64,000 bases of DNA from Diphasiastrum complanatum (GCA_029204225.1 CM055100.1:25053106-25117105); one strand, 5' to 3'; positions 51,201 through 60,516 are shown, counted from the stretch's first letter. Notes: a model not told the origin generated them from the letters alone. Numbers and translations are program-made.

Positions 51201-54200
51201 ATCTACATTCATATTTCTGATGAGCCTGACCTATCCTCTGAGCCTTCCACTGATTTACTTCCTGCTACTTGCCATGCTCAGCTTGCCTATGCTACTTGGA
51301 CAGGGCGTCCTGGTCCTCGCTCCATTCGATTACGTGTACGTATTACATGTCGTGAGTATATTGCTTTAGTTGATACTGGCAGCACTCATTCTTTTATTAG
51401 CAGTTATATCACTAGTCGGATCCGTGCTTCACCTGTTCCTGCTTCAGAGCCTCTCACAGTTGAGGTTGCCAGTTCCCATTCTTTTCCTAGTTCTCAGATG
51501 TTTCAGCGTTTACCATACCGCTTTGGAAATTTTTTTGGACAGCCAGATCTTTACATTATTCCTATGGAGCGTTATGATCTTATCCTTGGTGCTGATTGGT
51601 TTGCATCTCTTGGAGCCGTTACACTGGACTTGACACAGCAAACATTGACATTTGTACAAGATGCAGTTACACACTCACTTGTTGGCATTGATTCTCAGGG
51701 AGACTTCCAGTTGATTACTGGGAAGCAGTTTATTCGCAGCCTGTCGAAGGCTCATTGTGCAGCCTAATTATGTGTTCAGCGGGCAGTCCAGTTCCTCCAG
51801 TTTCTACTCCAGCAGTCGTACATATGGTTATCTATCTCGAAGTTACCAGTGAGATCCCATCAATATATCCGAGGGGCTATATATCGTGCAACACTCAGAA
51901 GACGAGGCATGAAACTCTGGAGGTTAAGTTAGACTTTTATCGCTCACACTTTTTTGAGTTGGATGCTATTGGTATACCAATATCACCTCGGTACCTGGAT
52001 AGTGGTCTCTCACACTGTTTACGATTCACATTGGGACAGCTTCGTGTCTCTTCACATCAGTTGTAAGTCGAGATGGGACATTTTCAACCTTCAAGGCATC
52101 CCACACAAGAGGAGGATATGCCAGTTATGTACTTTAGACGAGGTGGAGTCTGAGGAGCATCTTGTCTTCATGTGTCCTTTTTATCATGAGATCAAAGGGC
52201 GATGCCACTGTTTTTTCTGAGATTCTCCAGTCACATTACGCTCTCTTATTTTTGATGATGGCCCACGATGTGTGGCTCTGATGATCCGTGAGATGTTCCT
52301 TCTACGCCGACGCATCTGTTAGCATGATCAGCATAGTGATTCCCAGCCACAAATCGCATCCTTTTCCTCGAGGAGACGATCTCGAACATCCCTTGAGAGC
52401 GGTACAGTATATGAGGATGAGACAGACATCCCATTTCATGACCAATAGCGTATAATGTCTCGGCCGAGAGATGTTCATAGACCTCGATGGACTACACACA
52501 CTCGTATGAGACGACATGCTTCAGCATCATCTTCCGCATCACCCTCAAGGCCAGGACGTTCTATCCATTCCTACTTTAGTAGAGTTTAGACATATAGTGT
52601 ATGTTATGCTCTCTTTGATAACAGGATCATGTACATTTACTTATGATCACCATAGCACTATATCATTGTATCAATTGCAGTATCTTCTCAGTTATGTAGA
52701 GAGTTTATTTTAGATTACTATGAGTTTTCTTTTGGAGACATATTCATGCTCCTCATAGACTATCACGCTTGAAATGTAATAATTTGTCTTATATGCTTTT
52801 TTCCATTCAAAGACAATATAGTTTCTTTCTTTCTTTCTCCATCTAACTTAACATTCCAAACATATGAAATAAAAGCTTATATTTCACAGCGTCCATATAA
52901 AGCTCAAAAGTCTCAATGTAACATGAGCTAGTCCAAGCTCCTGATTCCATTTATACATTGTTAGACATCAACGCAAGCCAAATCAACTAAAACATAATCA
53001 AAGACACATCGAATACAACAACGACAAACCTTGAATTTGAACCATTCACAGCGCTAAACCAGTCCTCTCCTTTGTGAGAGGCTTGCAATTGTGGAGGTAC
53101 TAAAGCTGGAGTATATTCAATATTTAGAATTGTTTCCTGCATAACCAACATAGACCACTTGTCACATATTTGATTATACATGAGCAGGACAAAAAGCTGA
53201 ATTGTCAATATTTTGTAATGAACTTAAGGGCATCACAACCTAGTAATACAATGCATAATGTTTTCCAACCTTAAGGACAATCGTTGAACACTCAAGCATA
53301 GAACCACAAAGGTTAGACTAGCTTATACTCGCTCACTAAATTCTCCTCGATCACCTGATACAATCTAAAACCACCATGTGATGTGAAGCAGAGGCATCAA
53401 CACAAACACTAGCTATAGTTCATCATACTGATAGCAGACTCTAATATATCTAACTAAAGGGAAAGCATTGCAATGCATGTCTTTATCTAGAATGATTTGA
53501 GCAATACAAGAATGCACATTTCAGCTAGAATTTTGCCATTTCCAAATTGAATCCAACAAGGTTGGCTCCATTGGTTAGCTTAGCATGTAAAGTTTCTTGG
53601 TCTCAAGTTCGAGCTTCCCTTTAAAACCAAGAATCCTTTCCAAGTTGCCATACATTCTACATGATGGTTTTACCAATGCCCAAAAATGTTGTAATATACT
53701 TGTTAGACCTTAGTGGTTAACAGGTCAATTACCAAGTTCTAGGGTCAAAATGGGTTGACTAGGTGTTTTCTTTAAGAAAAGGTCAAGACTCAACAGGATG
53801 GGTCGATTAGGCATATCTAATTCAGCTCAGGAGACACATGTGAAGTTGGAAAACAAGATTTTGACTAAGGTTTTCAGAAAATAGAAGGGCCTAAAATTAG
53901 TGAACCGCTAGCTTTGGCGGCTAGCGTTAGGTGTACGACGAATTTTAGCAGGTTGGACATACCATACATCCAACCAATCGACTAGAGGTTAACATCAATG
54001 GTAGAAGATTGATGACTAATCGGCGGGTGTGAGATGACTTCTTTTTCATTGAAGGCGCTTAGCAACAAAACTTTGTAGCAACCCGTACATGCACCTTAAT
54101 CCAACAGTGCTTCAACCAATGTAGAAGAAGCACCTATGCAATTGGACATTAGGACGCTCATGGCTGGATGGCAAATCAATCTCCCATTTTATTTATTTTG

Positions 54201-56830
54201 TTTCCACAAGTACTTTGGGCACTTATGGATAGTCGGTCACGTAAGGCTTCTATCCATAGGGTTGTGATAGTGGTATCAATCTTCAAAGCATATAATATCT
54301 TGCCCTAATTTGATTGCTAAACTGATGGTATATCAGTTACGTGAGTTAAGGGGGAATGGCTATGCATATAAAAAACAATTTTGAGAATTTGCATGTCATA
54401 ATAACTCCAAAAGATTGAGTGATAGATTTTAGTTTTGGAAGCATGCAAATCAAACATGTGATTGGAAGATTACAATAGTTTCAAAATGAGAAGCATCATT
54501 TGATTCAAAAATAGTTTGTCTACTTTACTCAATGTTACAATTATAACTTGTTAATAAAGCCTTCATGTTGAGCTATGGACAGGATTCCAAATCCCACCCA
54601 CAACAATTCATGATTTTAATGACTTTAAACATGTGTTGCGCCATGGCTTTAACAATTTTCAACATTTTTAATAGAACCTTAGCTGTTTTTGGGGAAGGTT
54701 TGGGCCTACCCAACTATCCGTATAATATTGAGTATAAATTTTAAGCGACAATTAGTTATGCATTGTTGTTCTCAAGTGCATGACTTACAAGTGCTTGAGC
54801 AAATGCCATACGATTGCAAAACATTTCACACTTGAAAAAAATTTCAAGCGGTCATCAAAGCTAAGTTCACACCACCTAATGAGAGGGCACAAAAATGGCT
54901 ACAACTGAAGAAGGGTAATATGTCAATACAAAAATATGCAGATAAGTATCACGACTTATTGATGGTAGTTCCTAATATGGAGATTGGTATGCAAGTTTTT
55001 GGCTCTATAAAAGCACCTTGTTTTACTATTGGTTGTGAAGTTGATAGGGCTAAACATAGAATGCTTAATCATGCTATTGAACTTGCAACAATCTATGATG
55101 ACCAAACAGACAATGACAGGTCACATGTGGGTGACGGGACCTTTTCAAGAGTATCCAAACAAGAGGAAGTCCAAATCCAGTTTTTGGTCTAAATATAAGA
55201 AATTCAAGGGGACAGGACGGGTTCTAAGTGAGCAAGATGCTATAGGTGGTTATAGCCTAGCAAAACCAAAGTCAAAACTTGTTTTCAATGTGGTGAAGTC
55301 AGACAACTTCAAAGAGATTGTAAATCCAAAAGAAGGTATATATCATCAAGGCATTCTGAATGCTTTTAAAAAGCAAAAAATTAGATGCAAATTAAGACTT
55401 CTTCCTCTATCAACGCAATCTCATTTCCAAATATGAAACCACAAACTTGATACACACAAAATCTCCAACATAGACGGCTACATGGCTTTCCAACCATAAC
55501 CAGTACAAGATTGCATGCAATCAAAACTAGCATTGATAATTTCTCACCGCTGACAAATTTTTGGCGAGAAGCAATTTCTCCAATGATGTGCGGATGAGGT
55601 CTCCTTCCACAATAAAATCAAACGGTTTTGGTTTTTCTGCATTTACATAACTCACTTCAATAGAAAGCCAGGAATGGGAAATAGCTTTGAAACAGCAAGT
55701 TCAGATAAACAAAATCTTCTAGTCCTCATTATTCTAGAGTCAAAAAATTTTAGGCACAACTTTCCAATAAATCGAACCTTGATGTATAAGAAAAGCATTG
55801 ACAAGGCCACAATTTAAAACATGCAATTCAGAACAACAAAAGTTTAGTTACATTATTTCAAGCACGTCACAAGTTTTTATTTTTTTTAAATCGACCTCTA
55901 CTTGAGGTAGCATATCAGCTTTCCTAGTCATTGCAAGAAACTCCTTTTAGCACACTTGCAAAAACAAATACAAGGATTATATGAGGCCCAAGCAAAAAAG
56001 GAAAATACCAAGGCCAAGGACAGAGCTCATAACGTCAAAAAGAATGTATTGTTTATATCAAAATGGAAGTAAATGAAAAGCAAGTACAAGCAGCAATTCA
56101 CCACCAAGCTACACTCAAAGCTACACATGGCACAACCTTGCCTTCACATGTCACATCAAAACCTTTCTAAACTTATGAACACTTCCTTCACCTCATCATT
56201 ATCTTCCTTGCCTACGCTTCTAAGAATAATGTGTGATCTACCCACAAAGTCTTGAAATATTCACTCCATCATGCAAAGCACCGCCTACATGCTAAGACAG
56301 CCCTAATTAAGTCATTGGCTCCCAAGAGTATGTGCAGGTCGCATTCATAAAGAGACGTTTTACTAGCTTGCGTGATTAGACATAATACAATGTGCTGACT
56401 TTCTAGCACTCCCTTGGAGGCAGAGCTTGACTCACACATGATGAAGACTATCAATTAAGAGCAAGGCAGAGGGCAGACTCAACCATGATAAAGACTAGCA
56501 ATATAGAGCAAAGTCGAGTAAACTAAACCCTAAACCTTAGAGCTTTACCGAGCGGTACGCATGGTCGCTACAGCTTGCTCAAACTAAAACAAACCTAGGA
56601 AACTATAATAAAACTAAAACAACCAACAAATGAAAACAGCTATATCTTTTGCTACAAATGGAAGCAAAAGCAAGGATGACAATACCAAGGCCAAGGAGAG
56701 CGTTGATAACTTCAGAAAGGCCATAACGAGTGAGATGTGAAGGGACTGAAAAAGGTGTGTTCGCCACCTGAAGCTCTGGCGGTAGCTTGGTGCTGAATCG
56801 GACCTGCACTTGCTTTTCTTTGGCATCCAT
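21236..56830 (-). CDS. WDR12: Ribosome biogenesis protein WDR12/YTM1 homologue, 14 exons over 35.6 kb
   Basis: Nucleolar subunit of PeBoW (Pescadillo-BOP1-WDR12), needed for large-subunit rRNA processing; its NLE domain is bound by Midasin. Exons on the minus strand: 56830-56686, 55636-55548, 53136-53030, 39012-38977, 38737-38652, 35959-35868, 35579-35466, 34702-34565, 29179-29036, 27361-27253, 23397-23337, 23192-23117, 22776-22741, 21328-21236. Phases agree at every junction, giving 441 codons plus TAA. NLE is residues 9-78 ([31 protein letters not shown]-like block). WD40 propeller from about 114: [83 protein letters not shown]. All introns are GT-AG except the last, GC-AG. Start chosen because MDAKEKQ leads directly into NLE. 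Coding sequence is under 4% of the locus. Confidence 0.95.
21329..22740 (-). other. Last WDR12 intron, GC-AG type (1.4 kb)
   Basis: The donor reads AAG|GCAAGC at 22740 and the acceptor CAG lies at 21329-21331. Only GC gives an open junction between the 12-codon exon and the final exon. The interior contains CCCCACCCC-type short repeats near 22,010-22,200 and no recognised gene. Confidence 0.85.
24897..25193 (-). pseudogene. Ty3/gypsy integrase core fragment
   Basis: A 98-residue frame contains [19 protein letters not shown] and [11 protein letters not shown]. These are the VDRLTK and SDRDPKF blocks around the first two catalytic Asp residues of gypsy integrases. The third (Glu) is missing because the fragment ends first. 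It runs sense to WDR12 inside its intron. Confidence 0.75.
25437..25860 (+). mobile_element. LTR (solo or truncated) followed by a tRNA-Met-type primer-binding site
   Basis: A candidate LTR starting near TGATGGCACC and ending TCTTCAACA at 25847 is followed at once by TGGTGTCAGAGC (25848-25859), the common plant primer-binding site complementary to initiator tRNA-Met. The left boundary is a guess from a TG start. No gag or pol follows, so the element is cut soon after its leader. Confidence 0.55.
27362..29035 (-). other. WDR12 intron (1.7 kb)
   Basis: Donor GTATGTG at 29035 and acceptor TTTAG at 27362. The flanking exons join as VNNLTI plus SCSKALHC, which matches the length of the family between the two blades. 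Nothing else is recognised inside. Confidence 0.8.
29228..30575. repeat. Pair of diverged direct repeats (about 110 bp each)
   Basis: 29228-29340 and 30466-30575 share AAAGGATCCA, a TTAGCCA word and CTTATGTCTCA followed by AGCATAAGTTGC, in the same order. The second copy lies inside the region read as the 5' LTR of the old Copia element. The interval between them holds no recognised gene. Confidence 0.45.
30270..33040 (+). mobile_element. Old, decayed Ty1/Copia element with diverged LTRs
   Basis: Two related segments flank it: about 30270-30725 and 32790-33040. They share, in order, CCTAA..GC(G/C)AGG, GTACAAATGT, GGCAA(T)TGAT, ATACTTTGT and GCTAGTGGT(A/G)A with ACCTCATCT. Between them the + strand keeps Copia order in broken frames: the integrase zinc region and start ([16 protein letters not shown], 31030-31140), integrase core scraps, RT scraps, and the RNase H end ([18 protein letters not shown], 32690-32745) closing with TAA. 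Gag is missing and stops are frequent. It lies in a WDR12 intron, antisense. Confidence 0.7.
33041..34564. other. Intronic sequence, nothing recognised
   Basis: Inside the 5.4-kb WDR12 intron, right of the Copia. An open frame at 33938-34222 (94 codons, Ser/Leu/Asp-rich) resembles nothing I know. Confidence 0.5.
35960..37330. other. Intronic sequence, nothing recognised
   Basis: Part of the 2.7-kb WDR12 intron between the exons at 35868 and 38652. A/T-rich, with no repeat or protein family visible. Confidence 0.5.
37338..37935 (-). pseudogene. Ty3/gypsy RNase H plus integrase zinc-finger fragment
   Basis: On the - strand, a decayed RNase H end (FAVIHALR; then [20 protein letters not shown], with stops) runs into an integrase zinc-binding region with [20 protein letters not shown] (37,338-37,640). 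The order and spacing are normal for gypsy pol. No RT or integrase core adjoins. It lies in a WDR12 intron, sense orientation. Confidence 0.8.
39672..40439 (+). repeat. Copia-type LTR, copy 1
   Basis: Begins TGGTGAACTCC and ends CGACA, giving TG...CA termini, and is followed at 40440 by the primer-binding site. About 770 bp. It contains a TA-rich promoter-like stretch and A-runs near the end. The second copy at 41861-42566 is highly similar, apart from deletions of roughly 40 and 50 bp in copy 2. Confidence 0.8.
40440..40452 (+). other. Retrotransposon primer-binding site (tRNA-Met type)
   Basis: TGGTATCAGAGCC directly after the LTR. The same site occurs at 42567-42579 after LTR copy 2. Confidence 0.85.
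40505..41852 (+). pseudogene. Copia gag to pre-integrase region, frameshifted and truncated
   Basis: The gag start [18 protein letters not shown] is followed by a UBN2-type capsid region ([33 protein letters not shown]) to about 40,960. A frameshift follows, then [19 protein letters not shown] and two CCHC knuckles ([28 protein letters not shown]) to the TGA at 41445. Beyond it are decayed protease and pre-integrase sequences ([37 protein letters not shown]). The coding sequence stops inside the integrase zinc region (after EFCEA, about 41,855), where LTR copy 2 begins abruptly. RT and RNase H are absent. Confidence 0.85.
41861..42682 (+). repeat. Second Copia LTR plus primer-binding site and gag start
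   Basis: Copy 2 of the LTR (41861-42566) is again followed by TGGTATCAGAGCC and the leader with [17 protein letters not shown], and breaks off at about 42,682. A normal 3' LTR would be followed by host DNA. Here internal 5' sequence follows, so this is a second element head, not a simple 3' end. Confidence 0.85.
42690..46100. other. Unassigned intronic sequence with gag-like open frames
   Basis: On the - strand, 44,244-43,344 holds two frames: one with a Gln/Pro-rich stretch ([20 protein letters not shown]), one with a possible coiled coil ([20 protein letters not shown]). Both are reminiscent of retrotransposon gag but lack a capsid or zinc-knuckle motif. On the + strand, frames at 45,272-45,897 are Lys-rich and unrecognised. 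No host gene can be supported. Confidence 0.35.
46130..48096 (-). mobile_element. Decayed Ty3/gypsy (gag start, protease, RT)
   Basis: Minus-strand order: a gag-like start with [20 protein letters not shown] (from about 48,020); a protease region ([29 protein letters not shown], 47,389-47,150); the pre-RT block [17 protein letters not shown] (46,870-46,822); and RT, with [36 protein letters not shown] and [10 protein letters not shown] (46,500-46,150). Stops and shifts break every part, and RNase H and integrase are not found. It runs sense to WDR12 in its 14-kb intron. Confidence 0.8.
48604..48965 (+). pseudogene. LINE reverse transcriptase fragment
   Basis: The frame contains [19 protein letters not shown], then [19 protein letters not shown], then [14 protein letters not shown]. 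These are the early RT blocks of plant non-LTR elements, including the first catalytic Asp (VDFRRAFD). The match ends near 48,965, where LTR sequence begins. The 3' part of a LINE occurs at 51,900-52,440, beyond a gypsy element. Confidence 0.8.
48985..49384 (+). repeat. Ty3/gypsy 5' LTR
   Basis: About 400 bp ending at the primer-binding site TGGTATCAGAGC (49386-49397). It contains a likely TATA region (GGCTATAAGTAGG, about 49,196) and a 36-bp near-tandem repeat (CTTAAGTCTTGCTTATGTG, about 49,290-49,345). The exact left end is uncertain. No matching 3' LTR was found. Confidence 0.65.
50080..51767 (+). pseudogene. Ty3/gypsy gag-protease polyprotein, degenerate
   Basis: A gag-type start ([15 protein letters not shown]), a frameshift at about 50,385, then one frame to 51,767. 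That frame has a capsid region ([40 protein letters not shown]), a Pro/Ser linker, a CCHC knuckle ([14 protein letters not shown]) and a retropepsin with [13 protein letters not shown] and a second block [10 protein letters not shown]. Two in-frame TAG codons (50,766 and 51,081) interrupt it. RT, RNase H and integrase are absent: at 51,770 the sequence changes to LINE-like material. Confidence 0.85.
51780..52700 (+). pseudogene. LINE 3' part with zf-RVT-like region
   Basis: The segment reads [18 protein letters not shown], then after a frame change [20 protein letters not shown] and FMCPFYHEI. This is the Cys/His-rich zf-RVT type end that follows RT in plant LINEs. An Arg/Ser-rich tail follows to about 52,590. 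It may be the other half of the LINE at 48,604-48,965, split by the gypsy insertion; the late RT blocks are missing from both halves. Confidence 0.65.
53555..53645 (+). other. Possible tRNA-derived SINE fragment
   Basis: TTGGTTAGCTTAGCATGTAA resembles an A-box, and TCTCAAGTTCGAGCTTCC, about 30 nt downstream, resembles a B-box (GTTCGA core). No acceptor stem closes, so it is not a functional tRNA. Confidence 0.35.
54836..55190 (+). pseudogene. Retrotransposon gag fragment
   Basis: Read across short frames: [20 protein letters not shown], then [19 protein letters not shown]. This resembles the capsid region of gypsy gag, where a Lys-rich block precedes a conserved Tyr-x-x-x-Phe/Leu helix. No zinc knuckle or protease follows. 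Antisense in a WDR12 intron. Confidence 0.5.
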
Positions 56831-57400
56831 TCTCTCTTACTCTTACATCGACTATATCTCTCTGTTTATGGCTTATTCTCGAAAACCTAGAAACTCTAAA
56901 ACCCTAACGCTAAACCCTAAGAGCAAAATCTATGTCCGAAACTCTCAAATCGGCTTGGAACGACATTGCATACACATACGTGCTGGTGATGGTGATCTGA
57001 AGCTCAAGTTTGGAAGCGAGCCAGCAATCGATCAAAGATTGCAGGGGAGAGTGTTAGCAAGCGCCGGTGTGAAGCAGCCTTTCTCACATTCAACAGCGAG
57101 ATCATCATCAATTCTAATAACTCAGCCCATCCAGACCAGCTCTTCACTGATGTAGCTTCCAAATCATCAAATGTACAACGACAATTGCAAGTTTTTGTGT
57201 AAAATCCACGATGCCTTCGGCAAAGAGCTACATATTTATCGTCCACATAGACACCCAAATCCTCCCTCCCACTTCTTTTCAAAAACCCTAACCCTAAAGG
57301 GCAGCTTGGCCTATTTAACCTTTCACAAAACCCCCTAAGAGGAACTTCAGCCTCCAAAAGCTTAAGAGAGCTTCATAGGTGGCCCCTCTCAGCCCATCCT
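56831..57400 (-). promoter_or_regulatory. Probable WDR12 promoter/5' UTR with telo-boxes and TGGGCY motifs
   Basis: Upstream of the WDR12 ATG, the + strand carries AAACCCTAA at 56899-56907 and 56912-56920, and a third at 57283-57291. AGCCCA (TGGGCT on the gene's strand) occurs at 57124-57129 and 57391-57396. Telo-box plus site II (TGGGCY) is a known signature of promoters of plant ribosomal-protein and ribosome-biogenesis genes, which suits WDR12. A 117-codon - strand frame here (57,357-57,004) is unrecognised and may be 5' UTR. The transcription start cannot be placed. Confidence 0.6.
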
Positions 57401-59990
57401 TGTTGTCGATTTTGAGTTTTCGAATGGAGCCAGACTCTTCCCTAGGTTCACTCACACACAACATTTGGGTTTCCACGAGTAGGTTTCCATGTCTGCCCAC
57501 CTAGTCCAAAAGGTAGCAGTGGTGTCCACCTCACCTACAAGATGTAATTCTGCCAGCACGTGGATCATAGAAGCCAAGTGCCAACAAGTGATCTTGGATA
57601 GAGGGACAAGCTTCAAGGAGCCATTAATCCACAAGTGGGTGCGTGCACGAAGAGACCCATCACCCATCTCATGTCGAGTATGAGGGAGGGGTTCTCATGT
57701 GAATCTGCCCTAAGCCCTTTTCTTAGGAAAGACCTAACAACCCTAAACTCAAAGGGAATGGTGTGTCGTGTCTCATCCTTAATAGAATCCCCTCCTCTCC
57801 ATCAATGTCCTTTTTATTTTTACTTCTCCCCATTTATTGTACATTTTTGGTTGTAGTATGTGGTTGTACTTTTTTACTTTGCTCAATGTCACCCTAACAA
57901 ACACGTTGGTTCCATTTCATAGGATGCTTATGGGTCAAATGCATAGTCCATGTGGCTTATCAACATTAGTCGGCCCATTGAGTGGTCACCTAACTTTTAA
58001 GGATTTTAAAATGAATTAATCCTAGACAACAACACTACAACATTAAAAAACAACCATTCTCACCATCATTTTCAACAATACAACTCATGCATAGATACCC
58101 CAATGACATCAAAAATTGTTAAGGCATTGAGAACATAAGATCTGCCTTATAATGATATTTTGCTTCTCACAATGTTAATATTGGTTTGAACCCTAAAGCT
58201 GAATGATACATTGCACATGTTAGTCAAATTGTTTATGGATGCAACTTGAAGGTTATATAGAAAGCACTCTTGAGAGTTGAATTAGCTCACATAACATTTA
58301 TAGATGCAACTTGAAGGCTATATAGGAAGCACTCTTGAGACTTGATGAAGCTCGCATATCGGTTGATTATGTCTACTTGCTAATCCATTTAATGATTATC
58401 AAAAGCCTAAGTTGTTCCTCTTAGTAATAGCAATTCACAAGGAACATAAGACTGTTATGATGAAGCTCGCATATTGGTTGATTATGTCTACTTGCTACTC
58501 CATGTAATGATTATCAAAAGCCTAAGTTGTTCCTTTTACCTAGAAATTTAACTTGAGTTTTAGACTTCTTCAAGGTAACCTAAAACACTTGGTTTAAAAT
58601 CCTCGAGATTGTCACCAATTCTTATTGTGATGAACAAAGCAACTTCTTTATACAAAGGAAACAAGAGATGAGTTGAATAGATATGTTGGTAAGAGGATGC
58701 ATTTTTATTGTCGCAACCAGTTGTAAAAGTTGTAGTTCATGTTCCATGATGGTGTGAGCATGGATAGACCTTGGCCGATGCTAATAAGAAAACTCACTAA
58801 CTATGTTGAGTGGGGACTTACTAACACGAGGTGGTGTCATTGCCTAGTAGAAAGGGGTTGATAAATCTCTAGACAACGAGGAAACATAAGCATGCAATTG
58901 GTTATGACAAGCACGTCTTGATAGCTATGGAAAAGTTGCAAGGGAGTAGAAACATATTGGAGTACGTGCTTAATATGTGGAGCCAAGAGAGAGTAAGAAA
59001 GAGCCCAAGATGTGTGCCCTTATTCGAGGAGTAAAATGTCTCAAGGAATCTCCAACTAGGATTTTGCAAGTGTTCGGAGATAATGTGATTGGAGATTGTT
59101 GGCAACTGGAGATCCTTCTAGTTTGTTGGAAATCCTTTTGTTGGAGACTTTTGCAGTTTAGTGGAGAGCAACTCCTCTTAGGTATGACTTTCTAACATCA
59201 CTTGTCCTTTTAGTTTTCAATATGTAAATGAAAGTTTTTTTCTTTTATTTACTATTTTCACCAATTCTTAGTTTGTAGCTTTTATTTTGTGAGTTTAGAG
59301 CTTTATGGAATTCTTTGAATGATGTAGCGGGTATTTCATGTCCACCTTCAACCCTAGATTCAAGCACATCAAACATCAAAGGAGAATAAGAGGATTAATA
59401 TGTTGTCACGCGGAGATTCGTTCCCATAGGAGCGATAGCACAGTTCATAATCAAGCACATGCTTAAGATCCACATCTAACACTAAGATTAACACTACTCA
59501 AGTGAAGGTAAAACCTACTTTTCTCTCTCTCCTTTCTCTCACACAAGAAGTATAACAAATGATAAATCCCAACAATTAACAAATCCAACAAAAACAATAT
59601 CCAAATAAAACATGAGAGATAAAGATAGAAAGAAGAAGAGCAAGGACATCTGATTTCAATTCGAAAGCGGTTCCATCTGCTTTATTGAAAATAAACATGT
59701 AAAAGCACCACTATCAATAGAGGATTTTAGGGTTTTGGCCTCAAATCCTATTGGACAATTTCCACCTCCGTTATTATTTGAAATTTGAAATTTAAGAGGA
59801 GCCATTTTTATTCACTAACTTGACTATTAGGCCTTACAACATTTAATTCTCGCAAAAAGGCCTAAAGTCCTTTTATAAACTTCTAACTAATGAAATAACT
59901 ATGTGATCATCGGGTTAGACTTACACACGCAGGGTGCCAAATCCCTCTCACTTATTAACTATGGTTAGGGTTGTCTTGGAATCCTCCAAC
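57401..59990. other. Intergenic, upstream of WDR12
   Basis: No assignable gene. It contains the duplicated blocks listed next. Small frames on both strands lack recognisable motifs. Confidence 0.5.
58241..58534. repeat. Two nested direct duplications
   Basis: GATGCAACTTGAAGG with a following GCACTCTTGAGA occurs at about 58,237-58,279 and 58,302-58,341. A 76-bp block starting GATGAAGCTCGCATAT occurs at about 58,343-58,418 and 58,458-58,534, differing at a few bases. The arrangement suggests local slippage or a complex duplication; no coding content. Confidence 0.8.
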
Positions 59991-59995
59991 GGTAT

Positions 59996-60516
59996 CTGTG
60001 AATAATTTTAGATTAATTAAGATCCAATTCCATATAAGGCTTATTGGCTCCTTGATCTATTTAACTATAACTAGACCTAATCTTAGTTATAGTGTTGGAA
60101 AGTTAAGCCAATTCATGCAAAGTCCTCTAGTATCACATTGGAAGATGGCCAAAAGAGTTCTTAGATACATTTCATCTATAAAAATTTTGTCATTTTGTAT
60201 AGAGGGACTAATCTTGGCTTAAGAGCCTATAGTGTCTCGGATTTTGCAGGTGACAAAGTGGATAGAAGATCAACAAGTGCTTTTGCCACCTTTCTATGTG
60301 ATGGAGTAGTGTCATGGCTTTCCAAAAAACAAGATACCATCTCCTTATCTTCCACATAATCCGAATACAAGACCTTGACATCAACATGCAAGAGGCCTTG
60401 TGGCACAAAAGGGTTGGTAATAGATCAAATCTACCAATCTTGCCAATGTGAAAAAATCAACATCTACTTAATGAAAGAGATGAAAACTCACTAAGAGCCT
60501 AATCAAACATAAAACA
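59996..60516 (-). repeat. LTR fragment interrupted by a Copia RNase H piece
   Basis: 59996-60036 (TGTGAATAATTTTAGATTAA) and 60404-60516 (GGGTTGGTAATAGATCAAAT) match two consecutive parts of the LTR at 61811-62088. Between them lies coding-type Copia sequence. The fragment ends where the next LTR starts at 60517. Confidence 0.7.
60030..60403 (+). pseudogene. Copia RT end/RNase H fragment
   Basis: RLIGSLIYLTITRPNLSYSV is followed by HWKMAKRVLRYI and, after a frame change, DFAGDKVDRRSTSAFATFLC and SWLSKKQDTISLSS. These are the standard blocks at the junction of Copia RT and RNase H, including the tract around the RNase H catalytic Asp. It ends at LWHK-like sequence. Orientation is opposite to that of the flanking LTR pieces. 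Confidence 0.75.

Larger units (their letters stand above)
39013..53029 (-). other. WDR12 third intron, 14 kb, packed with nested retroelements
   Basis: Donor GTTTGT at 53029 and acceptor CAG at 39013-39015; the join completes an Arg codon (SNS-R-YVFTG). It contains, left to right, a rearranged Copia, a gypsy on the - strand, a LINE split by a gypsy, and unassigned sequence. Confidence 0.85.
53137..55547 (-). other. WDR12 second intron (2.4 kb)
   Basis: GT at 55547 (GTGAGA), AG at 53137. It contains a tRNA-like fragment and a gag scrap listed separately; the remaining sequence is A/T-rich and unassigned. Confidence 0.8.

Noticed and set aside
57004-57357. 117-codon - strand frame upstream of WDR12 as a separate gene
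   Set aside because: No recognisable domain, no supporting splice structure, and it lies in the probable promoter/5' UTR of WDR12.
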